From NCBI GenBank assembly GCA_015056625.1, contig SVFY01000006.1, positions 1-64,000 of the forward strand: a stretch of DNA of 64,000 bases, read 5' to 3'. Positions 15,641-25,114 of the stretch are shown here, piece by piece. A model generated the notes under the pieces. The model was not told the origin of the DNA. It did no database searches and saw only the letters and a list, made by a program, of their open reading frames with translations. The number at the start of each line of letters is the position of its first letter. Within the stretch, counting starts at the first letter, position 1. Position numbers and translations under genes: made by a program. This DNA is from Butyrivibrio sp. (GTDB lineage: Bacteria > Bacillota > Clostridia > Lachnospirales > Lachnospiraceae).

Positions 15641-17500
15641 TCAGATTGTCACTTCAACATCTTCTGTAATGGTGTGGCCTTCGAAAAGAGCTTCAAACTC
15701 TTCTCTTCCGATCTTCTCTTTCTCAATCAGAAGATCAGCACTGGCGTGGAGGACATCCTCGTACTTAAGGATGATCTCTTTTGCCTTGGCATAGCACTTC
15801 TCAATGATGGTCTTAACTTCTTTGTCGATCTCACCTGCAACCAGCTCAGAATGCTTCTTGCTGTGGGAGATGTCGTATCCGATAAATACATCCTCTTCGT
15901 TGTCATCATAGCTTACAACTCCGATGCTATCAGACATTCCGTACTTGGTGACCATACTCCTGGCTTCCTGGGTAGCCTTTCTGATGTCGCTTGAGGCACC
16001 AGTTGTGATGTCTCCAAAAATGATCTCCTCAGCGATCCTGCCTCCAAGAGATACCATGATATCCTGAAGCATCTTGCGCTTTGTAAGGAACATCTCATCC
16101 TTTTCAGGAAGTGGCATTGTATAGCCTGCTGCCCCAAGGCCTGTAGGAATGATGGAGATTGTATGAACAGGTCCCACATCCGGTAGAACATGGAACAGTA
16201 TCGCATGTCCAGTCTCGTGATAAGCAGTTATCTTCTTTTCTTTATCAGAAATTATGCGGCTGTGCTTCTCAGTACCGATGCCAACCTGGATAAATGCCTT
16301 GTTTATATCATCCTGCTTGATGAACTGTCTGTCTTCTACTGCAGCATTTATGGCAGATTCATTTAAAAGATTCTCAAGATCCGCGCCTGTAAAGCCTGCT
16401 GTGGTCTGAGCAACCTGCTTGATATCTACATCCTCTGCAAGAGGCTTGTTTCTTGCATGTACCTTAAGGATCTCTTCTCTTCCGCCAACGTCTGGCCTTG
16501 AAACTGTGATCTTACGGTCGAAACGACCAGGTCTTAGGATAGCCGGGTCAAGAATATCTACTCTGTTGGTTGCTGCCATGACAATGATGCCTTCATTTAC
16601 GCCAAAGCCATCCATCTCAACCAGCATCTGGTTCAGGGTCTGCTCACGTTCATCGTGGCCGCCGCCCATACCAGTTCCTCGCCTTCTTGCAACAGCGTCG
16701 ATCTCGTCGATAAATACGATACATGGAGAGTTCTTTTTTGCCTCTGCAAAGAGGTCTCTTACTCTTGAAGCTCCAACACCGACAAACATCTCAACAAAGT
16801 CGGAACCTGAAATACTAAAGAACGGCACTCCTGCCTCTCCAGCTACGGCCCTTGCAAGAAGCGTCTTACCAGTTCCTGGTGCACCCTCAAGGAGAACGCC
16901 CTTAGGGATCCTTGCGCCAACTTTTGTGAATTTCTCGGGATTTTTAAGGAATTCTATGATCTCGGAGAGCTGCTCTTTTTCCTCTTTAAGACCAGCCACG
17001 TCATTAAGTGTGATCTTGTTGTCCTCTCCGGTTGACATCTTGGCTCTGCTCTTGCCAAAATTCATCATCCTGCTGTTTCCGGAATTGGCATTCTGGGCAC
17101 CGGAAAACATGGAGAACACAAATACCATTACCACAAGTCCCACGATTATGGGGATGATGCCATTTATCAGGACGTTCTCAGTTGGAACATCCTTAACTTC
17201 TACATTTACTCCATTAGAAACAAGATATGTCTCGATGGCCGACACGTCTGTGGAATAGAACACCACATCGTCGCTTCCGTCACTGAAGCTCACCTTCACA
17301 GATCCTGTAGGGGTTTCAGCATTAGGCATTATCGCAACATATCTTACTCTCTTCGCTGCCACATCGCTCTCAAGGGAACTTCTTGAGTAAAGGGTATCCC
17401 TGCTGTTAACAAGACCTCTTCCGTACTCAAGGAGCACCACTGCAAGAAGCAGCACAATAACAAATATAAAAATAGAATTATAGTTTCTAGAACGGTTCAC
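15641..17500 (-). CDS. ftsH: ATP-dependent zinc metalloprotease FtsH
   Basis: A 619-residue membrane-bound AAA+ protease that degrades damaged and regulatory membrane and cytosolic proteins. TM1 is at about 9-26, an extracellular domain follows, and TM2 is at about 112-133. The ATPase has Walker A GAPGTGKT (206-213), Walker B FIDEID (263-268) and second region of homology [19 protein letters not shown]. The zinc site is H428-E429-x-G-H432, here HETGH where most homologues have HEAGH. It follows hpt by about 40 bp in the conserved tilS-hpt-ftsH order. Confidence 0.97.
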   Translation of the reverse strand: MNRSRNYNSIFIFVIVLLLAVVLLEYGRGLVNSRDTLYSRSSLESDVAAKRVRYVAIMPNAETPTGSVKVSFSDGSDDVVFYSTDVSAIETYLVSNGVNVEVKDVPTENVLINGIIPIIVGLVVMVFVFSMFSGAQNANSGNSRMMNFGKSRAKMSTGEDNKITLNDVAGLKEEKEQLSEIIEFLKNPEKFTKVGARIPKGVLLEGAPGTGKTLLARAVAGEAGVPFFSISGSDFVEMFVGVGASRVRDLFAEAKKNSPCIVFIDEIDAVARRRGTGMGGGHDEREQTLNQMLVEMDGFGVNEGIIVMAATNRVDILDPAILRPGRFDRKITVSRPDVGGREEILKVHARNKPLAEDVDIKQVAQTTAGFTGADLENLLNESAINAAVEDRQFIKQDDINKAFIQVGIGTEKHSRIISDKEKKITAYHETGHAILFHVLPDVGPVHTISIIPTGLGAAGYTMPLPEKDEMFLTKRKMLQDIMVSLGGRIAEEIIFGDITTGASSDIRKATQEARSMVTKYGMSDSIGVVSYDDNEEDVFIGYDISHSKKHSELVAGEIDKEVKTIIEKCYAKAKEIILKYEDVLHASADLLIEKEKIGREEFEALFEGHTITEDVEVTI

Positions 17501-17537
17501 TTAAGTGTAATCCCCCTTCACAATACTTTTCAGGATA

Positions 17538-18062
17538 TCAGTTAAACTCCACAACCCCAATATATGGAAGATTTCGATATCTCTGATCATAGTCAAGGCC
17601 ATAACCCACAACGAACTCATCCGGGATCTCAAATCCAGTATAGTCAACCTTGACGTCTGTAACTCTTCTCTCTGGCTTATCAAGCATAGTGCAGAGCTTG
17701 ATGCTTGCAGGGCCTCTGTCCCCCAGCATCTTGATAAGGTATGAAAGAGTTCTTCCAGAGTCTACAATATCCTCAACGATGATGACATGCTTGTCCTTCA
17801 AAGGCTCATCCAGGTCCTTAACGATCTTGACAACTCCGCTGGACTTGGTTGCGCTTCCATAGCTGGATGCTGACATGAAATCCATTGTTACTGGAACAGT
17901 GATGCGCTTTGCAAGCTCACACATAAAGAACACACCGCCCTTAAGGACACATACCAGATGAACGGTCTTGCCAGCATAATCCTTGCTGATCTGATCTCCA
18001 AGTTCCTTGATCCTTTTGTCAACCTCTTCTTCTGAAAGTAGTACACGTACTGATTCAGCCAT
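17538..18062 (-). CDS. hpt: Hypoxanthine phosphoribosyltransferase
   Basis: A 174-residue purine salvage enzyme that makes IMP or GMP from hypoxanthine or guanine and PRPP. The PRPP-binding motif VIIVEDIVDSGRTLSYL and the flexible-loop region MSASSYGSATKSSG are present. Its ATG lies inside the end of tilS (8-bp overlap), so the two are translationally coupled. In several Firmicutes TilS and HprT interact and together promote ftsH transcription; whether this happens here is not visible from sequence. Confidence 0.96.
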   Translation of the reverse strand: MAESVRVLLSEEEVDKRIKELGDQISKDYAGKTVHLVCVLKGGVFFMCELAKRITVPVTMDFMSASSYGSATKSSGVVKIVKDLDEPLKDKHVIIVEDIVDSGRTLSYLIKMLGDRGPASIKLCTMLDKPERRVTDVKVDYTGFEIPDEFVVGYGLDYDQRYRNLPYIGVVEFN

Positions 18063-19470
18063 TACTCATTCCTCCATCATCGATCTTAATCTCTAAAATA
18101 TATCTGGTGGCTTCACTGACCTTGCAGGAAGCACTAATACGGTAACCCGGAACCCATAAAACATTGTTGCCATCAGCAACTATAACCATCTCATCCCTTT
18201 TGTCTTTAGGAATCTTTTCATCAGTCATGAACTTGGACAAAAGCTTTTGGTGAACAGCATCGCCCTGGCTGATACTTATCCTGTCGTCTCCCCTTCTCGT
18301 CCTAAAGGAAACTTCTTGTATTCTATCATAATCGAGCCATTTAGTATATGTCCAAGTGGGAACCTCTGTCTGCTTATCATAGGAAAAAACTGACAATTTA
18401 GCCCTTCCAAGTCCTGGGATCAGAATTTCAGTTTCCTCTCCAACCGAAGGTTTAATGGTGACAGTCTCTATGGTTTCTGTTTGGTTTCCTTTTTTAGAAA
18501 TTTCAAGCTTTCCGTAAGTTCTTTTCGCACATAGTCCGTAGGGCAGATCCACAGATGCCTGTCCATCCTCTGACTTTAAAAGATCAAGCACCGCTTCCAC
18601 GTGAGAAGCTCCAATATCCTTGCGGTTTTTGACAAGCTCTTCAAACATCATAAGGACAATGTTTTCCCGGATTATCTCTTTTTCCGAAAGAAGTTCCTTA
18701 ACCTCCGCACTGACGCCATCTTCGCTGCAGGACACCTTTTTAAGAAAAGCCTCCCTTGCCACATCCCTTATATACTCATCAGCCTTGTCAAAAGAGGCTG
18801 CTGCCGCGCATAGATGCTGGATAGCCCTGTCATTTACCCGGTCCTTTAGTTCTGGAAGGATCTCATTTCTCAAAAAATTCCTTGTATGGATGCTCTCAAG
18901 GTTGGTTTTGTCGGTGCAAAAAGAGATCTCATTCTCCTTAAGAAACTCCTCGATCTCAGCTCTTGTGACACAAAGAAGCGGCCTTACCACATTGTCCCTC
19001 ACAGGCCTTATGGCTGCGCCCCCATGAAGCCCCGAGCCTCTGAGCAGATTCATAAGAAGGGTCTCTGCCACGTCGTTCTGGTGGTGGGCAACTGCAATAT
19101 AGCCTGCAAAAATCTCTTTTGCATAGGAGGAAAAGGCCTCATATCTGGCGTTTCTCCCGGCTTCTTCCTCTGTCAGAGCCTTTTCTTTTGCCATAAGAGG
19201 AATGTCTACAGACCTGCTGACAAAAGGAATCCCTCTCTCCTTACAGAAAGCCCTGCAGAAATCCTCATCTTCCACAGCTTCACTGCGGATCAGGTGGTTG
19301 ATATGGATTGCAAAGAGCTCAATCTTAAGAAGAGGCTTCAGCCTGTCCAAGACCGTCAAAAGAGCTGTGGAGTCCCCTCCGCCTGAAAAGCCTACAACTA
19401 CCCTGGCCCCCTCAGGAAGCATCCTGTTTTTCTGTATGTAGTTAAGTACTTTATTTGAAAATTTATCCAT
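18055..19470 (-). CDS. tilS: tRNA(Ile)-lysidine synthase
   Basis: A 471-residue enzyme that converts C34 of tRNA-Ile(CAU) to lysidine using ATP, which is essential for reading AUA. The PP-loop VGFSGGGDSTALL is near residue 27 and the C-terminal TilS domain includes RTRRGDDRISI and VPGYRISASCKVSE. The frame is open to 19524, but that extension runs through a terminator hairpin, so ATG at 19470 (MDKFSNKV) is preferred. It has almost no Shine-Dalgarno sequence, only CATGCTGAT before it, which is odd for this genome. Confidence 0.93.
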   Translation of the reverse strand: MDKFSNKVLNYIQKNRMLPEGARVVVGFSGGGDSTALLTVLDRLKPLLKIELFAIHINHLIRSEAVEDEDFCRAFCKERGIPFVSRSVDIPLMAKEKALTEEEAGRNARYEAFSSYAKEIFAGYIAVAHHQNDVAETLLMNLLRGSGLHGGAAIRPVRDNVVRPLLCVTRAEIEEFLKENEISFCTDKTNLESIHTRNFLRNEILPELKDRVNDRAIQHLCAAAASFDKADEYIRDVAREAFLKKVSCSEDGVSAEVKELLSEKEIIRENIVLMMFEELVKNRKDIGASHVEAVLDLLKSEDGQASVDLPYGLCAKRTYGKLEISKKGNQTETIETVTIKPSVGEETEILIPGLGRAKLSVFSYDKQTEVPTWTYTKWLDYDRIQEVSFRTRRGDDRISISQGDAVHQKLLSKFMTDEKIPKDKRDEMVIVADGNNVLWVPGYRISASCKVSEATRYILEIKIDDGGMSNG

Positions 19471-19480
19471 ATCAGCATGT

Positions 19481-19521
19481 AAAAAGCGCAGACTAATACG
19501 TCCCCGTATCGATGTCTGCGC
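19481..19521 (-). terminator. Hairpin between divIC and tilS
   Basis: GCGCAGAC and GTCTGCGC enclose a second stem ATACG/CGTAT; on the minus strand TTTTT follows (19481-19485). The hairpin ends only 11 bases before the preferred tilS ATG, so it can act as a terminator or attenuator that limits tilS-hpt-ftsH transcription from the divIC side. No promoter fits between it and tilS. Confidence 0.75.
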
Positions 19522-19537
19522 CAAGTGTCAAAAACAT

Positions 19538-19849
19538 TCAGTTATCCGAGTTCTTGAAGATGATCTCTCCCGGATAAACCAGCCCCAGCTTCTCTTTAGC
19601 TGTGTCCTCTATGTATTTACGCGTCTCTGTGTACCTCTCGTACTCAGCTATCTCGTCGCTTCTTTGAGTCTCGTACTCAATCTGCTCCTCAAGAGCCTGT
19701 TCCCTGGCCTGGTACTCTCTGGCCTTCTGAAGAAGCCCTATACTCTTGATAGAAACTACAGTTACAAGAATAAGAACTACTATGCTGGCCCAGACGATTC
19801 CTGCCCGGTTTTGGAAGCGACGCCTTTTATAACGTGCTCTGGTCGCCAT
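19538..19849 (-). CDS. divIC: FtsB/DivIC-type septum formation initiator
   Basis: A 103-residue single-pass membrane protein of the divisome. It has a basic N-terminus (RARYKRRRFQNRAG), one TM helix (about 20-40), a coiled coil (KAREYQAREQALEEQIEYE) and the C-terminal motif KEKLGLVYPGEIIF shared by the family. It sits between yabO and tilS as in Bacillus. A GTG four codons upstream (19861) is an alternative start; neither has a strong ribosome site. Confidence 0.88.
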   Translation of the reverse strand: MATRARYKRRRFQNRAGIVWASIVVLILVTVVSIKSIGLLQKAREYQAREQALEEQIEYETQRSDEIAEYERYTETRKYIEDTAKEKLGLVYPGEIIFKNSDN

Positions 19850-19916
19850 ATTATACCCCACTCACAATCTCTTTATCTGTTAATTTCATTGTAATACAGT
19901 GATTTTGGCGCGTCAA

Positions 19917-20156
19917 TCAGATGTACTTGTAGAGATTTGTTACATCTTCCTTGTGTATGGTCTCCTGAACATCCAAAACTTCTACAGATACGTCCTTGTT
20001 GCCAAAGCCAATAGTGATCTTGTCGCCCACCTTGACCTCCGCTGAAGCCTTGGCAGGACGACCATTGATCTGGACTCTTCCTGCGTCGCAGGCCTCATTG
20101 GCCACAGTTCTTCTCTTTATAAGTCTTGTTACCTTTAAATACTTATCCAGTCTCAT
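19917..20156 (-). CDS. rqcP: S4-domain ribosome quality control protein (RqcP/YabO)
   Basis: A 79-residue S4 RNA-binding protein. MRLDKYLKVTRLIKRRTVANEA and GRVQINGRPAKASAEVKVGD form the S4 fold and match RqcP (YabO) of Firmicutes. RqcP works with RqcH on stalled 50S subunits to add C-terminal alanine tails. Its place just before divIC equals that in Bacillus. The gene starts 4 bp after the PEGA protein gene. An Hsp15-like role is the older name for the same fold. Confidence 0.88.
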   Translation of the reverse strand: MRLDKYLKVTRLIKRRTVANEACDAGRVQINGRPAKASAEVKVGDKITIGFGNKDVSVEVLDVQETIHKEDVTNLYKYI

Positions 20157-20160
20157 TTAT

Positions 20161-21930
20161 CTAGTCTCCTGATGCACTGGCGGTGCTTGCTGCATCACCA
20201 GTTTCTTCTTTCTTTGAATTTCCCTGGGTACTGCTGTCTTCCCCGTCCTTTGAGGCATCTGTCCCTGATTCCGAGCTTCCTTCAACAGATGCATCTTCTG
20301 ATGGTGCTGAGGATTCCTTGGTTGAAGCCTCGTCCGGGCTTGAATCTCCCTCTTTTGACGTATCTTCCGCCGATGATGCATCTGTGGAAGAGTCGTCCTC
20401 AGAAGCAGAATCACCTGTGGATGCTGAATCTGCGGAGGAGGAATCATCTGAGCTTGCAGATGAAGCTGCAGAAGATGATGAGCCTGCGGAGCTCTCCTCG
20501 TCGTCACTCTTTATCTTTACAAGATCCGGGAATGTGTAGTTTAAGTCAACCTCATCCTTGTCGATGCTGATCCTGTAGCTCTTGGTCTCATACCCGTTCA
20601 TCTTAAGGATAACCTCATGGGTTCCTGAAATCTTTGGAATATGGGTAGGTATCATTCCAATATAGGCGCCATCGAAATACAGCTCTGCTGCATAAGGCTT
20701 GTCAAAATAAATGTAATAGCCGTCAATTACCCGGTTCCCCGGCTTTTCTTCTGATGAATTGCCGCTGACTGTGGCTGCTGTGGTTGCAGCAGAGGCAGAA
20801 GTCACTGAGGAACTGACCTGACTGGTGTCCCTGCTACTCTTTGATGAAGCGCTGTTTGCGCTGCCAGAGTCAAAAGAGCTGCTTTCAGAGGAACTATCTG
20901 ATGAATCTTCACCATCTTTTTCCATCTCGACGGATATTACTGACTTAGGGGTTCCTATCTTTAGGTACTTGTTCTGAGTCTTGTATCCGTCAGCTATTAT
21001 CTTAAGGTTGTGATATCCGTATTTTATTGACTGGGGAACTCCAGTAAGGACCTTCTCTCCATCCACAAATACTTCCGCAGTGTCAGGAATGATCTCAAAG
21101 GTTACCAGTCCCTCTTTTGGCTTGGTAATATTTACGTTACTTGTATCAACTACAGTTTCCTGATTCCTTGAAACATTTACCTCTGAGGTGTAGCTTGCTC
21201 CATTTCCCAGAATCTGCAGCGTGTAATCTCCCTCAGGCGCGCTAAGGAGCATATTGGGAGATATCTTGTAGATGACCTCGTTGTCAAGCTCGATCCAGGA
21301 GCCCACAAGGCTGTGATCCTCCACAGTATCGGAAGAGAGGCTCACATATCCGTGTCCACTGGTTACAACTACGCTGTAGATATCCTTGCCAATGCCGCTT
21401 ACAGTGACCTTGTCAGTTGAAAGAACATCCTCTGCAAGGGCGATATTTCCATCTGCCATGACAAGAGTCTTGGGGTCTATCTTGTAGAGCTCCCCTTTTA
21501 CTTTGGCTGTTCCATTTCCCCTTACCAGCTCATGTTCCCTTGTATCCTCTACAGTCCAGGCCTCTGAAGATACATTCAGAGATGTGATGTGCTTGCTGCT
21601 CTTTAAAAACTTCACATCAACAATCTGCCCCACCTCCAAAAGTGCTGCAGAAAGGGCAGTTCCTCTCACATCATAGATCATGCTGGTATTGTCATAGGAC
21701 AGTGTGTAGGTCTTGCCTGTCTTGTGATTTCTGAATCTGATCTGCTTTTTTACTGTATCGATATCCCTTATGGCCGCTGTATCAAAAGAGTCATACTTGC
21801 CAATAAGGGATACACTGACTTTGTCTGCATTTTCAACCGCATAGGTTATGCTCTGTGGTGATGACAGCAGCATCGCCATAGCTAGCACACTTGAAAGCGT
21901 TATTTTCAAAGCCTTTCTTGTTCTAAACAC
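20161..21930 (-). CDS. Exported PEGA-domain protein with Ser/Asp-rich tail
   Basis: A 589-residue exported protein of unknown role. It has a signal peptide (KITLSSVLAMAMLLSSPQSITYA), beta-rich repeats to about 270, and a PEGA domain (about 275-340: DTAEVFVDGEKVLTGVPQSI). A Ser-rich linker leads to a second PEGA domain (about 400-470: AAELYFDGAYIGMIPTHIPKI). The last 120 residues are almost only Ser, Asp, Glu, Ala and Thr. PEGA domains are common in surface proteins. GTG at 21930 is chosen because GGAGG lies 5 bases before it; a TTG 12 bases upstream is the alternative. No LPXTG or lipobox was seen. Confidence 0.75.
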   Translation of the reverse strand: MFRTRKALKITLSSVLAMAMLLSSPQSITYAVENADKVSVSLIGKYDSFDTAAIRDIDTVKKQIRFRNHKTGKTYTLSYDNTSMIYDVRGTALSAALLEVGQIVDVKFLKSSKHITSLNVSSEAWTVEDTREHELVRGNGTAKVKGELYKIDPKTLVMADGNIALAEDVLSTDKVTVSGIGKDIYSVVVTSGHGYVSLSSDTVEDHSLVGSWIELDNEVIYKISPNMLLSAPEGDYTLQILGNGASYTSEVNVSRNQETVVDTSNVNITKPKEGLVTFEIIPDTAEVFVDGEKVLTGVPQSIKYGYHNLKIIADGYKTQNKYLKIGTPKSVISVEMEKDGEDSSDSSSESSSFDSGSANSASSKSSRDTSQVSSSVTSASAATTAATVSGNSSEEKPGNRVIDGYYIYFDKPYAAELYFDGAYIGMIPTHIPKISGTHEVILKMNGYETKSYRISIDKDEVDLNYTFPDLVKIKSDDEESSAGSSSSAASSASSDDSSSADSASTGDSASEDDSSTDASSAEDTSKEGDSSPDEASTKESSAPSEDASVEGSSESGTDASKDGEDSSTQGNSKKEETGDAASTASASGD

Positions 21931-21942
21931 CGTATCCTCCAA

Positions 21943-23292
21943 TCAAGTCTGATCCGTCATGTACTTCTTTCTTAGGCGCTCCGGCTCTAGCAAATAATCT
22001 TTGGTATTTCTGGCTGGATCCTCAAGCACATCCTCCAGCATTGCCTTTAAAACATCCCCCATCTGCTTTGAGGGCTTAACTCCCAGTGATATAAGGTCTT
22101 TTCCGTTAACTGCAAGGTTTTTAAGGCTTACGCAGTCCTTTTTGTCGATTATCTCCTGATAAACCTGCCTTGCCTGTTCTATAAGATCCAGCTTTTCCTG
22201 CCTCATATATGTACTCTGAGCCATGGTATCAGCGTATCTTATCTCAAACAAAAGAGGGAAATCCTCTTCACCGACTCTGTTTATGGCCCTTCTGATAACA
22301 GCCGGGCTTGGCTCATACCTGTCGTCGTGATATCTGACCAGGTTGCTGACCCTGTCCATGGTCTCTCTGTCAAACTTAAGGCGCTTTAATATGTCTTTTG
22401 CCATCTGGCTGCCAAGAGCTGCATGGCCCTTAAAATGGGTAACGCCGTCCTCATCTATCTTTATTGTAGCAGGTTTACCAAAGTCATGCATCAGCATGGT
22501 CAGGCGAAGCAGCTTGTCCTTCCTGACATTGGAAAGGGCCACGATGGTGTGTTTCCCTACGTTGTACATGTGATGGATATTGTTCTGCTCAGTCTCCATG
22601 CACCTGTCGAACTCAGGAAGAACAATGGCTGTGATCCCAAGCTCGTATAACAGCTCCATCTTTTCCGGATGATCAGATGTAAGGAGCTTAACAAGCTCAG
22701 TCTGTATCCTCTCGGCGCTGATCTTTTGTAAAGTAGGCGCAAGCTCTTTTATGGCTTCTACAGTTTTTTCTTCTATATCGTAGTCAAGCTGCGCAGCAAA
22801 GCGCACTGCTCTCATTATCCTTAAGGCATCTTCGGAAAACCTCTCCGAAGGCTCCCCTACACAGCGTATTATGTGGTCATTAAGGTCCTCTATGCCTCCA
22901 AACTTGTCGATCAGGCCTTCTTCCTCGTTGTAGGCCATGGCGTTTATGGTAAAATCCCTGCGCCTCATGTCCTCAACAAGGTCTGATGTAAAGGTGACTT
23001 CGCTGGGGTGGCGGCTGTCCTCGTATTTGCCATCGATGCGGTAGGTGGTAACTTCGTAGCCCTCTTTTCCAGTCATTACAGTGACAGTTCCATGTTCAAT
23101 TCCAGTATCGATGGTTCTTCGAAACAGCTCTTTTACCTGAGCTGGAAGGGCGTTGGTAGTGATATCCCAGTCCGATGGCTCTTTTCCCAGGATCGCATCC
23201 CTGACGCATCCGCCAACAATATATGCCTCATACCCTGCCTTGTGCATGGTATCAAGTATCATCTTTGCATTCTTCGGTATTTCTATATTCAT
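21943..23292 (-). CDS. cca: CCA tRNA nucleotidyltransferase
   Basis: A 449-residue class II nucleotidyltransferase that repairs or adds the 3' CCA of tRNA. The head domain has YIVGGCVRDAILGKEPSDWDI (catalytic DxD within the last part), DMRRRDFTINAMAY and the RFSEDALRIMRAVRFAAQL signature. An HD domain (LTMLMHDFGKP, RYHDDR) gives a possible phosphohydrolase activity. By sequence alone CCA-adding and poly(A) activities cannot be split completely, but this type is the usual CCA enzyme of clostridia. Its stop lies 12 bp before the PEGA protein start. Confidence 0.92.
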   Translation of the reverse strand: MNIEIPKNAKMILDTMHKAGYEAYIVGGCVRDAILGKEPSDWDITTNALPAQVKELFRRTIDTGIEHGTVTVMTGKEGYEVTTYRIDGKYEDSRHPSEVTFTSDLVEDMRRRDFTINAMAYNEEEGLIDKFGGIEDLNDHIIRCVGEPSERFSEDALRIMRAVRFAAQLDYDIEEKTVEAIKELAPTLQKISAERIQTELVKLLTSDHPEKMELLYELGITAIVLPEFDRCMETEQNNIHHMYNVGKHTIVALSNVRKDKLLRLTMLMHDFGKPATIKIDEDGVTHFKGHAALGSQMAKDILKRLKFDRETMDRVSNLVRYHDDRYEPSPAVIRRAINRVGEEDFPLLFEIRYADTMAQSTYMRQEKLDLIEQARQVYQEIIDKKDCVSLKNLAVNGKDLISLGVKPSKQMGDVLKAMLEDVLEDPARNTKDYLLEPERLRKKYMTDQT

Positions 23293-23392
23293 ACCTTCAT
23301 AATAGCCTAAAGACCTAGATTTGTGAATAATTGACTAGGAATTTTATCGCTATGGTAATATACTTAATATATGTAATCATGAGGAATAATGT

Positions 23393-25114
23393 ATGAAATT
23401 ATGGAACTATAGACGGCTGGAAAAACTGATCCCGGCCTTTGTGCTAATTGCGATCGTAGCCATAGCTATCATATCTTCTAATCAATTCTTTGTTGGTAGT
23501 ACATCTCGCTATGCCCTGGATGATGGGTGGACCATCACCTTTAAGGGTGACAAATTAGAGTCTACAACTCTGTCCAATTCCGGGATCGGAGTGGTGGATT
23601 CAGGAGAGATCGTTACCATTTCCGGTACTCTCCCGGATGTGGGTATTACCAATCCCTGTGGCTCCATGTACACAGTCCACGCAGTTGTCGACGTTTACCT
23701 TGATGGCAAGATGATCTACACCTATGGAAGGGAATATCGTGAGAACAAGAAGTCCGTTCCCAGGCATTCAAATGTCTTTCCCCTTGGCACAGATTATGTA
23801 GGAAAAAAGCTGACCATCATCCTTACGGGATCAAGGATCCATTCATTTTCCGGCCTTTCCACAGTTATCATTGGCGATAAGAATTCTCTTTTCATAGAGA
23901 GGATCCTGTCCATGAGGCGCAACATCGTCATCGGAGCATTCCTTATTGTTCTTGGCGTGATTCTTATGGCTCTTTCTCCATACATGGTTTTATACCACAA
24001 TAACGATTTCCGTCTGTTCTTTAGTGGATTTATTTCACTGATGCTGGGCCTTTATACCTATGCTTTCTATGGGATCATAGACCTTATCACTGATAATTCC
24101 CAACTGAACATGATCATGGAATACTCTTCCCTTTATAACATTCCGACTGCAATAATCGGTTACTTTATGTCAGTTTATAAAGGCAAGCTTAAAAAAGCTT
24201 TCCAGTTCCTGTTTGTGACCAACATTCTTGTCTATTGCATTGTCTTCATATTCTGCGTGTTTGGAAAAGGCAGGATCTACGAGTACACACCACTGCTGCA
24301 TTCCATGGCCGGATCTGAAGGTGCTTTTGCAGTGGCAATGATAATCAAGACCTTTATTGGATCATACAAGAACAAGAAAAAGAGACTTGTGACATCAGAT
24401 AATGTCTTCGCACTTGGCCTTCTGATCCTGATGATGATGTCTATCACCGATATCGTTAAATACAACTACAGGAAGTTCACACCTGATATCAGCGACTCAA
24501 TGGCCACTATCAACGGCTTCATGTTTGGATCTCTTATCTTTGTGTCCGGCCTTCTTGTAAGTTACATGCTTTATGTCATCTACAACTCAGACCTTGATAC
24601 CATGCAGAACAAGATCTCTTCACTGGCGTACACAGATCCTCTTACAGGGCTGGCTAACAGAGCCCGCTGCGAACAGATCCTGGAGATGTTAACCTCTGAG
24701 CATGGTTCCTACACAATAATCAGCCTGGACCTTAACAAGCTCAAGGAGGTCAACGACAACCTTGGACACCACGAGGGCGACAGACTGATCGCAGGCTTTG
24801 CCACAATCCTTTCTGACTCCTTCTGGGATGCCAACCTGGTCGGCAGAATGGGCGGCGATGAGTTTATCGTAGCTCTTACAGAGGATAGAGCCCTTAACTG
24901 TACCAGAAGGATCCACAATCTCTACTCAATGATCAATGACTGGAACCGCAAGGAACAGCATTTCCAGTACAGCGCTTCCTATGGCTATGCCTACAGCTAC
25001 GAAGTTCCTTCAGGTTCAGCCCAGGAAGTATATATGCTCGCAGATAACAGAATGTACGAGATGAAACGCGAGCATCAAAATTCAATTGCGAAGGGAGGAA
25101 TAGTACGTGCGTAA
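23393..25114 (+). CDS. Membrane diguanylate cyclase with extracellular sensor, copy 1
   Basis: A 573-residue GGDEF protein. TM1 is at about 12-30, an extracellular beta domain (35-175) is followed by six or so TM helices (about 183-405), and the C-terminal GGDEF domain has SLAYTDPLTGLANR, LDLNKLKEVNDNLGHHEGD and the active site GRMGGDEFIV. No RxxD inhibitory site is evident just before it. It should make cyclic di-GMP in answer to an outside signal. It overlaps the next gene, a paralogue, by 8 bp. GAGGA precedes the ATG. The layout resembles 7TM-DISM sensors. Confidence 0.9.
   Translation: MKLWNYRRLEKLIPAFVLIAIVAIAIISSNQFFVGSTSRYALDDGWTITFKGDKLESTTLSNSGIGVVDSGEIVTISGTLPDVGITNPCGSMYTVHAVVDVYLDGKMIYTYGREYRENKKSVPRHSNVFPLGTDYVGKKLTIILTGSRIHSFSGLSTVIIGDKNSLFIERILSMRRNIVIGAFLIVLGVILMALSPYMVLYHNNDFRLFFSGFISLMLGLYTYAFYGIIDLITDNSQLNMIMEYSSLYNIPTAIIGYFMSVYKGKLKKAFQFLFVTNILVYCIVFIFCVFGKGRIYEYTPLLHSMAGSEGAFAVAMIIKTFIGSYKNKKKRLVTSDNVFALGLLILMMMSITDIVKYNYRKFTPDISDSMATINGFMFGSLIFVSGLLVSYMLYVIYNSDLDTMQNKISSLAYTDPLTGLANRARCEQILEMLTSEHGSYTIISLDLNKLKEVNDNLGHHEGDRLIAGFATILSDSFWDANLVGRMGGDEFIVALTEDRALNCTRRIHNLYSMINDWNRKEQHFQYSASYGYAYSYEVPSGSAQEVYMLADNRMYEMKREHQNSIAKGGIVRA

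Noticed and set aside
16419-17258. Long plus-strand frame opposite ftsH
   Set aside because: Ser/Pro-rich composition typical of antisense to a well-conserved gene; FtsH motifs fill the other strand.
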